Source of the DNA: Siphonodentalium dalli
Lineage: Eukaryota > Mollusca > Scaphopoda > Gadilida > Siphonodentaliidae
NCBI GenBank assembly: GCA_032622095.1
Contig: CP136067.1
Span: 96,958,707 to 97,022,706, forward strand
Length of the DNA stretch: 64,000 nt
Direction: 5' to 3'
The translations under genes were made by a program, and so were the position numbers. Shown in pieces: positions 21,850 through 31,847 of the stretch (positions are counted from its first letter, which is position 1; the number at the start of each line of letters is the position of its first letter). The notes beneath the pieces were generated by a model that saw only the letters and a list, made by a program, of their open reading frames with translations, did no database searches and was not told the DNA's origin.

Positions 21850-22494
21850 AGTCTTTGTCCTTGATGTTTCAGTATCACAACGGCATGCTGCTTGGTTCTA
21901 CTCAATATACATCTACTAGGAACCAAAATACGCACGGAACTATAAGTTGTAAAACAACGTCGGTCTGTGCCAATTATGCTGTACAATAATTTATAATGGA
22001 AGTCTTTCAGATTTAAATGTGCAAATAGATAATTATTTGACAATGGGCGATTCAGTTGTTAATCAATTTAGAGTATGTTGGTTGAATTGTGACATCGCAA
22101 ATCAATCTTAATGCTTCGGTGATAGTGGTCGGGGGTATATGTATTGTATGCTATTAGTTTTCATATTAAGTATTGAAGCAACATTAAGTGCATTGACTGA
22201 CCTTTCTCGTTGCTCAAATATATTGTCAGGTAAAGTATTGAGTTTGTAAATTTTGATTTACGTGCTTTAGTTAGATAAATATACATATGAACAACATAAG
22301 TAATGTGTGGTGTATAATCCCCCCCTCACTCAAAACCGCCGCGATGTCGGCGATTGGCCCGAATTTAAGTGGACCGATCGCCGGGTTGAGCGAAATGAGG
22401 TTGTTTCGTTTTTGTTGTATTGTACTTTATGATATGTAATGTGCCATAACTTAGCAATGCCTTCTGTTTATCTTCAGGTCCAATATTAGTATAT
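21850..22494 (-). promoter_or_regulatory. Upstream region of GPCR D
   Basis: TTGTTAATCAA at 22056-22066, 207 bp before the start, with the shared GAGTATGTTGG and GGGGGTATAT motifs. Same GC-rich hairpin as C near 22325-22400. Confidence 0.5.
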
Positions 22495-22889
22495 GCCATA
22501 CTTCAGTTATTTTACACTTATCCGGTTGACTCCAAGAGTGCTTCTGTTCAAAGTTTTTGACACTGTAAGTGAACTGAAATTTTCCAACCTTAGTGGGGGG
22601 GGGGTGTCAGGTTAGAACTTTATAACACTTGTAAAGCTTAAGGGTTTCAAAAATATTCTCATACTGGATCTCGCCTGGACATATCCTCAGTTGTGTAGTA
22701 CCACACATGTCCGTCAACTGCAGTCAAAAGTTGGGAACGAAATTCGTGTATAAATTCATTGTGCGCAGGTGAAAAAGACTAAAATCAGATGAAGGACCAC
22801 ACCCCATATGTGTACTCCTCTGTTTTAAATGGACACAAGATAATCGCAGTGGTTAAATGGGCGCGATATGTTGGAGATGGGTAATAATG
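22495..22889. other. Intergenic
   Basis: No coding frame or repeat recognised except a run of nine G near 22595. Confidence 0.4.
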
Positions 22890-23000
22890 GAGGTAAGCAC
22901 TCAATTTGATAATCAATACCATGGTTGTTTTGTGGCAATTTAACGTCGCTAATGGATAATACATAAATGGTAGTGGTCGGGAGCATTTGTACTATATTTC
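22890..23000 (-). pseudogene. Orphan GPCR promoter block
   Basis: TTGATAATCAA at 22906-22916 followed by TGGTTGTTTTGTGGCAATTT and GGTAGTGGTCGGG, aligned in order with the blocks upstream of genes A-D. No receptor coding sequence lies downstream (22495-22889), so this is a fifth unit that lost its gene. Confidence 0.6.
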
Positions 23001-23239
23001 TTGGTGAATGAAGACATTTCGACTCACTCAATTAAGTTCTCATATGTTATACTTATTGCTGAAGGGGTTTTGTCACAAATCATCGATCATTTGCTATTTC
23101 AAACCGGTTGCAATTTTGCCGCAGCTCGTCACAATATGTTAGTCTTATGTTGGTTCATATATGTCATCTTATATCACTTTCCAGGACCCTGTACTTTTCC
23201 ACATCTACTTGTATAAATTCCACAGCATGATCTGTTGAC

Positions 23240-23560
23240 AATATGCTCATATTGTAACCTGTTCTGAAACCATGCTCATATATTGTATCCTGTTCTCCTG
23301 AAATCATGATAATATTGCGGACTGTTCTCCTGAAATCATGATAATATTGCGGACTGTTCTCCTGAAATCATGATAATATTGCGGACTGTTCTCCTGAAAT
23401 CATGATAATATTGCGGACTGTTCTCCTGAAATCATGATAATATTGCGGACTGTTATCCTGAAAATAAGTTCATATAGAACTTATTTAAAAACACAAATAA
23501 AGTCAATATCGCATTATATTAATCTGAATTATGCTCTATATGAATATCAATCGTCGCTTA
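23240..23560. mobile_element. Rearranged family-2 MITE with 32-bp tandem array
   Basis: 23289-23452 holds five exact copies of a 32-bp unit starting CTGTTCTCCTGAAATCATG, then a diverged sixth running into the normal MITE sequence (ATCCTGAAAATAAGTTC). The terminal region of the element has been tandemly amplified. Confidence 0.75.
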
Positions 23561-23646
23561 AATAGTTTGGGGATGGACCCGGCCGGGAGGATATGAAAGG
23601 GAAGTATTCTCTCTTGTTCAACCCACGTGGGAAATTTTGAAGGATA

Positions 23647-24281
23647 TCATGAAATGCTTTCTTTCTTTCTTTCTTCTTCTGCTGTTGTTATTGTTGCAGA
23701 GGTGGAGTAGGAGGCCATGTCGTGTTCTACGCGTTTCTGTTTTTCATTTCTTTTGATAAGTGCGTCTGTTTCGACCATCTTCTCCTGCACATGTCTGATG
23801 AATTCAGCCGTATCCGTCATCAAGTGGGTGGAGCTAGCGCCGTTGTTGTTTTGTGGTCGTGATGGCGATGGATGACTCCGGGCTTATGTATTCCGGAGTC
23901 ATCGGAGTGAATGAAGTATATCTCCATCAGGCCATCAGCGGAAGCTGTCTGGGTGACATCAGTTAGCATTCCCTCTCCCGGGACACTGGCGGTAGAGGGA
24001 TGGTGTTGCTCCATGACCGAAGGTGAAGGAACTGCTGGCTCTGCATAAGCTGTCTTCCTCCTGTTCCATTCGGCCATCCGCTTGGCATCCCTGCATCGGC
24101 GAGAAGGGGTCTTCTTCTTTATTCCGGACGCAGCTGTACTAGTCTTTCATGGTGTCGATCCAGCAACTCTCCACTCTACGGACAGATGCACAAAGCCTCC
24201 CTTAGTCTGGTGTAGTGTCCAGCTGAGGGTGACCACAGCAGAGGGGATTAACTCCATAATCCTCTGCCGGTCCAAAATCAT
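23647..24281 (-). pseudogene. Decayed transposon-type coding region
   Basis: Minus-strand coding-like sequence in three parts. From the ATG at 24281 it reads an acidic/hydrophobic domain with SWTLHQTKGG and stops at TGA near 24141. The same frame continues with a basic KKKTPSRRCRDAKRMAEW stretch and a low-complexity region to TGA at 23820. A second frame begins at an overlapping TGATG and runs 57 codons (MTDTAEFIRHVQEKMVETD, charged, coiled-coil-like) to 23647. A basic PSRRxRDAKRMAEW box after a short globular domain resembles gag/ORF1-like proteins of invertebrate transposable elements; this is family resemblance from memory, not a search. Higher GC than its surroundings. Confidence 0.5.
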
Positions 24282-24574
24282 CAGTCAATCCGAATCGCTC
24301 GGGCGGCAAAGTCCCGAAGGACAACACAACTCACGAGAGATCCAGAACCAGACAGCGGGAACAGCAACAAGAGAAAAGCAAGCACGATGACTTGTCCGCT
24401 CAACCGCCGGCTGACGAATGAACATAATCGTGTTCTTTTATAATTTATGTTTGATCTTTAAATAGTTTTACTTCTTTTGGTCTCAAAATTTCTAAATGTT
24501 TAACTGTACCTTTTATAATTTACATTATAACGTTATTTTATGGAATATCCTGGTTTATAAAATGGCTATGTCAC

Positions 24575-26943
24575 AGGTGTTTCTCATAATGGCTCTCCAC
24601 TAACACAACCTTGTTAAATCGCGGCGCCCCTAACCATACAACATTACATCTCCCAGCATGGCTCTCCACTAATCCAGCCCTGTTAAATCGCGGCGCCCCT
24701 AACCATGCAATATCCCGTATCCCAGCATGGCTCTCCACTAACCCAGCCATGTTAAATCGAGGCGCCTCCAACCATGCAAAATCGCGTCTGCCAGCATGAC
24801 TCTCCACTAACCAAGACCTACTAAATCGCGGCATCCCTCAGTGTGCAATATCACATCTCCCAGCATGGCTCTCCACTAGCCTAGTCCTGTTAAATCGCGG
24901 CGCTCTAACCATGCAATATGCCGTGTCACAGGAAGACTCTCCACTAACACAGCCTTTTTAATCGCGGTGTCCCTAACCATACAACATTGCGTCACCCAGC
25001 ATGGCTCTCCACTAACCCAGCCCTGCTAAATCGCGGCGCCACTAACCATACAACATTGCGTCTCCTAGCTTGGATCTCCACTAACCCAGGCCTGTTAATT
25101 CGCGGCGTCTCTAACCATGCAATATCGCGTCTACCAGCATGACTATCCACTAACCCAGCCCTGTTAAATCGCGGCGCCCCTAACCATGCAATATCCCGTA
25201 TCCCAGGAGGACTCTTCACTAACCCAGCCATGTTAAATCGCGGTGCCTCTAACCATACAATATCGCGTCTGCCAGCATGACTCTCCACTAACCAAGACCT
25301 ACTAAATCGCGGCATCCCTCAGTGTGCAATATCACATCTCCCAGCATGGCTCTCCACTAGCCTAGTCCTGTTAAATCGCGGCGCTCTAACCATGCAATAT
25401 GCCGTGTCACAGGAAGACTCTCCACTAACACAGCCTTTTTAATCGCGGTGTCCCTAACCATACAACATTGCGTCACCCAGCATGGCTCTCCACTAACCCA
25501 GCCCTGCTAAATCGCGGCGCCACTAACCATACAACATTGCGTCTCCTAGCTTGGATCTCCACTAACCCAGGCCTGTTAATTCGCGGCGTCTCTAACCATG
25601 CAATATCGCGTCTACCAGCATGACTATCCACTAACCCAGCCCTGTTAAATCGCGGCGCCCCTAACCATGCAATATCCCGTATCCCAGGAGGACTCTTCAC
25701 TAACCCAGCCATGTTAAATCGCGGTGCCTCTAACCATACAATATCGCGTCTGCCAGCATGACTCTCCACTAACCAAGACCTACTAAATCGCGGCATCCCT
25801 CAGTGTGCAATATCACATCTCCCAGCATGGCTCTCCACTAGCCTAGTCCTGTTAAATCGCGGCGCTCTAACCATGCAATATGCCGTGTCACAGGAAGACT
25901 CTCCACTAACACAGCCTTTTTAATCGCGGTGTCCCTAACCATACAACATTGCGTCACCCAGCATGGCTCTCCACTAACCCAGCCCTGCTAAATCGCGGCG
26001 CCACTAACCATACAACATTGCGTCTCCTAGCTTGGATCTCCACTAACCCAGGCCTGTTAATTCGCGGCGTCTCTAACCATGCAATATCGCGTCTACCAGC
26101 ATGACTATCCACTAACCCAGCCCTGTTAAATCGCGGCGCCCCTAACCATGCAATATCCCGTATCCCAGGAGGACTCTTCACTAACCCAGCCATGTTAAAT
26201 CGCAGTGCCTCTAACCATGCAATATCGCGTCTACCAGCAAGACTCTCCACTAACCCAGCCCTACTAAATCGCGGCGTCCCTCAATGTGCAATCTCACATC
26301 TCCCAGCATGGCTCTCCACTAGCCTAGCCCTGTTAAATCGCGGCGCTCTAACCATGCAATATGCCGTGTCACAGGAAGACTCTCCACTAACACAGCCTTT
26401 TTAATCGCGGTGTCCCTAACCATACAACATTGCGTCACCCAGCATGGCTCTCCACTAACCCAGCCCTGTTAAATCGCGGCGCCACAAACCATACAACATT
26501 GCGTCTCCTAGATTGGATCTCCACTAACCCAGGCATGTTAATTCGCGGCGTCTCAAACCATGCAATATCGCGTCTACCAACATGACTATCCACTAACCCA
26601 GTCCTGTTAAATCGCGGTGCCCCTAACCATGCAATATCCCGTATCCCAGGAGGACTCTCCACTAACCCAGCCATGTTAAATCGCGGTGCCTCTAACCATA
26701 CAATATCGCGTCTGCCAGCAAGACTCTCCACTAACCCAGCCCTACTAAATCGCGGCGTCCCTCAATGTGCAATCTCACATCTCCCAGCATGGCTCTCCAC
26801 TATCCTAGCCCTGTTAAATCGCGGCGTCCCTCAATGTGCAATCTCACATCTCCCAGCATGGCTCTCCACTAGCCTAGCCCTGTTAAATCGCGGCGCCCCT
26901 GTGCATGCAATATCGCGTCTCCCAGCATGGCTCTTCACAAGCG
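24575..26943. repeat. 69-bp minisatellite with 481-bp higher-order repeat
   Basis: About 35 monomers of the type CTCTCCACTAACCCAGCC, TTAAATCGCGGCGCC, ACCATGCAATATCGCG, CCAGCATGG. Blocks of seven monomers recur every 481 bp (homologous points at 24992, 25473, 25954 and 26435). The second and third blocks look identical; the fourth is diverged. Open frames on both strands are by-products of the repeat. Confidence 0.93.
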
Positions 26944-27003
26944 AACAGGTTGAACCGCATTTCTAAACACCGCTCTGTCCAAACAAAGGCCAGTGTAAGC
27001 ATA

Positions 27004-27216
27004 CAGTAATGCCCAAAGTAATTTACCACTTAACCACAGCATAATTATGGGTAATTGTTCAGGATATAGTCGGAAATATGGCTTGTTGCCATTCATCGGA
27101 AAGCTCTCACCGAGAGCTTTCCGATGAATGGCAACAAGCCATATTTCCGACTAAATCCTGAACAATTACCCATAATTCTGCTGTGGTTAAGTGGTCAATT
27201 ACTTTGGGCATTACCG
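27004..27216. mobile_element. TA-flanked foldback MITE (family 3)
   Basis: Nearly complete palindrome: TA + CAGTAATGCCCAAAG at the left and CTTTGGGCATTACCG + TA at the right, centre GAGAGCTTTCC. Target TA and CAGT ends fit a Tc1/mariner-type nonautonomous element. Confidence 0.8.
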
Positions 27217-27218
27217 TA

Positions 27219-27740
27219 GACCTCCACGATTCGACGATCCATTGTTGTGGATGGTATATTTCATTTACGCGTATACCCTGACCTACATACAACGCTCCAT
27301 TCAGAAATGTACCCGCTTATTACTCGGCCGTATCGGGTAGGTGATATTTCAACTTGTCAATGAAATGGTATATATGGGTGGATCTATGATACTTCCTTAA
27401 ACGGACATTGCTCGTTGTCGTTGTAGCATGATACATGTATATACGTAATTTGGAGAGCGGACGACAAAACCTATTTATGTTAAATCAGTTAAAAAGTGTA
27501 CAAGGTGATACAAGCAGACCACATAAATAATAGTGCAGGCAGAGCCCCAGTTATTGAGGGAAATGTTTATATAATAAGTTCAACAAACGACATATTATCT
27601 GAACATTTCCTATGGGACAACTACTCATCAATGATGCTGTAGTACAGACATGGTTATGATGTATTCAATATGTATTTAAATGGACCTGGCTCGTTTGTAA
27701 TTTAGTATCATATATATGTAAACGGGAGCGACAAATTTAT
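27219..27740. other. Intergenic, nothing recognised
   Basis: AT-rich. Contains GAACATTTCC and AGTTCAACAAACG stretches shared with about 7540 and 54060, no more. Confidence 0.4.
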
Positions 27741-28100
27741 CAGCCAGTTCTCCCGAAAACCAGCACATTATCTGCTTATAATAGAACTCGCTTTAGGTAT
27801 AATCTGCTTAGAATTGCCGATTTTGAGTCTATATGCTGAAAATGAGAACATTTTAGTCATATTATCGACTCATAATGAGGCGATTTTAAGCAGATTATGT
27901 GCGAACAAAAACGCAAATGAGCCAACTCACGACTTTGCAGGTGTACGCTGTTTAACAGTTTATTTCACTGTGGTCCGCGCCAGAAAACGAAATAACGGGT
28001 AAGAGTCCACTGCCTGCTTATTTCAGAATTATATAATCACATTATGTACCTATTTACCAATATAGGTCGATCATGTTCGTATTTCCGAGTGGATATGTTG
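27741..28100. mobile_element. hAT-like MITE (family 2) with target duplication
   Basis: Ends CAGCCAGTTCTCCCG and GAGTGGATATGTTG; AATTTAT repeats at 27734-27740 and 28101-28107. Core includes GTGGTCCGCGCC. Confidence 0.8.
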
Positions 28101-28517
28101 AATTTATCTATTATTAAAGGTTTATTACTCTCTATTTGATTTTAATGTCCATATCGATGTGATTTGTTTTACCATTTTTTCATTCCTTATTTCGATCTTA
28201 ATTTCCGTGCGATCTTATTTTCTCCAACGCAATATGGTCCATGTGACTGGCGATAGTAAGTTTTGCTTCTTTCTCCTATATCTTAATATCCGCTTCCATG
28301 TGATGTTCACTATTTCCGTTTCATACGGCTCAGTGTTTTAATACTGACACGCAAATTGTGTCAGACCATTTCCAACTGTTCCCCACTGATTTGTATATAT
28401 TTCCTTTGCCATATATTATTAAAATTGTTAACTCTTATTTGCAGATGGTCTTACATGCTATGTATTTATTTCAGACTACTTGTATGTACATATTTTATCC
28501 CACGAGTTGTACCAGCA
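28101..28517. other. Intergenic, nothing recognised
   Basis: T-rich on the plus strand, no supported feature. Confidence 0.4.
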
Positions 28518-28521
28518 TTAA

Positions 28522-28978
28522 CCCTTTACCCAACAGAACGGCCCTGTGCCAATGCATTCTCTTATATATGCGAGTCGACCATAGGTCGCCTCGCATATAT
28601 AAGAGAATGCATTGGCTTAACACATATTAAAAATGATAAAATTGTCAAAGAATGTAGAAATATATTATAAAAATTGTTAAAAAATGTAAGAAAAAATTAT
28701 AAAATTGTTAAAGAATGTAAGAATAAATGGTAAAAAGTGTTAAATTTTTTTTTTATTTAGGCCAATGCATGCTCTTATATATGCGAGGCGACCTATGGTC
28801 GACTCGCATATATAAGAGAATGCATTGGCACAGGGCATAACTGTAACCACCACAATGTGGTCAATGAACCGGTTCCAATGATATCCATATTTGTATGGTG
28901 TTATTGAGACAGACCGAAGATATTTTAGGCTGTTGAAGCTTTATTTGGGCGTTTTTGGCCGGTTTGTTGGGTAAAGGG
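28522..28978. mobile_element. piggyBac-like MITE, variant 2 (CCCTTTACCCAACA ends), full length
   Basis: TTAA at 28518-28521 and 28979-28982. Inverted ends CCCTTTACCCAACA. Two roughly 69-bp hairpins (about 28548-28616 and 28762-28827) sit in inverse orientation around a spacer with repeated AAAATTGTTAAAGAATGTAAG. No coding capacity. Confidence 0.88.
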
Positions 28979-28982
28979 TTAA

Positions 28983-30303
28983 GTTTGTAAACCGATTTAG
29001 AGCATACATGCATGTGGCCTCACTGGTATATAATACACACATATACATATTATTATTCAGCGATCCAGACTATTTTTTTTAATGTATTATGCTATATTTG
29101 CGTATTATTCAGATATTAAGGCAAACATAACGTATTTTGAAAAAACTAGGCAACCGGAGAGACATAATCTTGTTTGGCATTGCTATTGTACCCTGATTTG
29201 TTTATTTTTTGCGAAATACTGAAGATTTCAGAACTGTTAATTAAAAATGTTTTTGTCCTTTTGGATACACACATATTACGTTCACAACGTCCTTCAGGAC
29301 GTAAACTGTCAAAATTATGAGGTAAAGTCCACATAAATAACAAGTTTGTTCAATTAAATAAAACACCAATGACCTAAATTCCAGTGTATTATAAGCTACG
29401 TAAACATCTTAAGGTTTATGCACTTGTGTGTTGTGCCGCGAGATAACATTGAACCCACGGTTGTCGTTTAACAATCACGTCACACCAAATGTTAACGTTA
29501 ACCAGTTCACACCCTTATTTGTTATATCTATTTATTTCATAAACATGTAGTTCGACATTTCCGAAGGGCGAAGGCAAAACTAATTAATTTCTGAAGAACG
29601 ACTTTCATCAAATTCCAACAACAACAACGGTCGGCATTCGTCGAATATTGCCAGGCTGCCAAATATTCCAGGTGGTGAAAAATAAGATTTCAAAAATCGG
29701 TACCTGATAACTCTGAGCTTTGATGGGTGGGTTCTTCGACTCGAATAAAATATTTTTGTTTACCACCGAAGCCAAATAAATAGTAAATTAGGAGCGTTAT
29801 TTCGGATTGTGCATCGTTAAATTATATAGTGTATGTTGTTGTGACCCGAGGTCTATAAACCCTGAATATCGAATTAAGAATCTATATATATTCTGTCGAT
29901 ATCTTGCTGGCAATCGTACTTTTTTATTCATATTTCCACAAAATTAGCTACGGATAACATTAGTATTTGACTGCATAACCGGTGTTGTCTAATGTATACA
30001 TGAACATAGTAACCGGCGAATGCGACCTCCATTCAGAGATATGCACGTGTATTACTATACATAAGAAAGAGCGTTTCGTTTAGAGTAATCTGAATTGTTG
30101 AAATAAAGAGTGTTTATCGTTAGTGTATTCATAATATGGTAAAATAAAGAGCTGTTTTTGTTATTGTGTTCCTGATATTGTAAACAAGAGCGTTGACAGT
30201 GTTTACAATAATGACCATTTGCGCTAAATATGGAGAATTGTGTGAATATTTCATATCTTGTGCATGTGCCTTAATTCAACTAGGTTTGCCTCTACAAGAT
30301 AAT
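28983..30303. other. Intergenic, nothing recognised
   Basis: AT-rich. Near 30110-30190 short imperfect repeats of AAATAAAGAG and GTGTT. No gene supported. Confidence 0.4.
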
Positions 30304-30307
30304 TTAA

Positions 30308-30537
30308 CCCTTTACCCAACAGAACGGCCCTGTGCCAATGCATTCTCTTATATATGCGAGTCGACCATAGGTCGCCTCGCATATATAAGAGAATGCATTG
30401 GCTTAACATATTAAAAATGATAAAATTGTCAAAGAATGTAGAAAAATATTATAAAAATTGTTAAAAAATGTAAGAACAAATTATAAAATTGTTAAAGAAT
30501 GTAAGAGAATGCATTGGCACAGGGCATAACTGTAATT
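30308..30537. mobile_element. piggyBac-like MITE, variant 2, 3'-truncated
   Basis: TTAA at 30304-30307 then CCCTTTACCCAACAG and the left hairpin. The second hairpin is mostly deleted and the element stops after GGGCATAACTGTAA. Confidence 0.75.
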
Positions 30538-30806
30538 TGTTTCTCCGAGTATTTATGTATGAGTTCAAGTCCGTCGATCGATATTTCGTGTCTGGGACAG
30601 TCCATGTTACACATGTGGCAATCAGTGCGAAGATGCCAATCATTACTTATTTATGTGTTTCTGCGTGATACCAGTCTGGATGAATGGAGATTTTTCATTC
30701 GCTAAACAGAGAAGGACTTAAACAAACACATATGAATGATTTACTATTTCGAATTTCGAACACCCCTAAAACAAAATGTGACACTTTTCAAAGTAGTCCA
30801 ACACTT

Positions 30807-31286
30807 CAGCCTATTATACCGAAACCCGCACATGATCTGCTTATAATAGACTTGGCTAGGTAGATAAAAATCTGCTTAGAATCGAGTCGATAATGTGCTG
30901 AAAATGATAGCGTTTTAGTCAAGGCGATTCTAAACAGATTATGTGCTAACAATGAGACAAATAACCTAACATTCACAACTTTTCAGGAGTACGCTGTTTA
31001 ACCAGTGTTTTCACTGTGGTCCGCGCCATAAAACGAACCAGTAATGGTTATCGACTCACGAGAAGGCGATTCTAAGAAGATTATGTGCGGACAATGAGAC
31101 AAATAACCCAACTCACGACTTTCCATGTGTACGCTGTTTAACCAGTGTTTTCACTGTGGCCGGCGCCATAAAATGTAATAACGGGTATGAGTCCATTATC
31201 TGCTTATTTTAGAATCAAATAATCACAATATGAACCTATGTTACATTATAGGTCGATTATGTGCGTATTTGCGTGAGGATTTGTTG
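30807..31286. mobile_element. hAT-like MITE (family 2) with internal duplication
   Basis: Ends CAGCCTATTATACCG and GAGGATTTGTTG. A roughly 120-bp inner segment (CGCTGTTTAACCAGTGTTTT, CACTGTGG) occurs twice in tandem. Confidence 0.65.
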
Positions 31287-31414
31287 AACATTTTAATATC
31301 GGAGACTAAACGTTTTGACCACGGAAATTTACTAAATTAATAACTAATACACATATGTTTCACCTCAGTAAGCACAATCGATGTTAGCACACACACCATC
31401 TCATATCAACCTTC

Positions 31415-31443
31415 ATTATTATTATTATTATTATTGTTATTAT
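31415..31443. repeat. (ATT)n microsatellite at the LINE 3' end
   Basis: ATT repeats with one TTG interruption. On the minus strand this is an AAT-type tail after the LINE 3' UTR, as in many CR1/L2-group elements. Confidence 0.8.
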
Positions 31444-31847
31444 ATATACATTTAAAACGCATTCTACAGTAAATTAGTTTCAATGCGCTTACATCAATCA
31501 ATACAAATAAAAATATACAAGGTAAGAGATAAAAAGTAGTAAATGAGCATTAAAACATTCATAACGACCATCTGCATGTGACTAAGAAATTACTAAAAAA
31601 CAAAAACAAAAGTAAGAAACCAACGACCATAAGCATGCGACTTATAATTTAAAAAAAACATAATTAAAAATAGTTCAAATAATGAAAAAATCTTATGGCT
31701 AAAAATTAATTAAAAAAGTAAAACAGACAACAAGGTTAACCAAAGAAATAGATAAAAAATACTATCAACAAAATTAAATGAATACAAAAAGTAACGGAAA
31801 ACAGTCACAAGTAAGTGAACGATTAAAAGTCACAGTTAAAATGTCAG
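31444..31847 (-). mobile_element. LINE 3' untranslated region
   Basis: A-rich sequence on the plus strand between the LINE stop and its terminal AAT-type microsatellite. No other feature. Confidence 0.55.

Larger units (their letters stand above)
15923..22494. repeat. Tandem segmental duplication, unit D
   Basis: Second copy of 10328-15922, head to tail with no spacer. Carries the open receptor D. Confidence 0.9.

Noticed and set aside
24571..26966. Series of frames of about 100 codons on both strands
   Set aside because: By-products of the 69-bp minisatellite, recurring with its 481-bp period.
28548..28616. Palindromic stem repeated across the window as a CRISPR-like repeat
   Set aside because: It is dispersed within TTAA-flanked MITEs, without regular unique spacers, in a eukaryotic setting.
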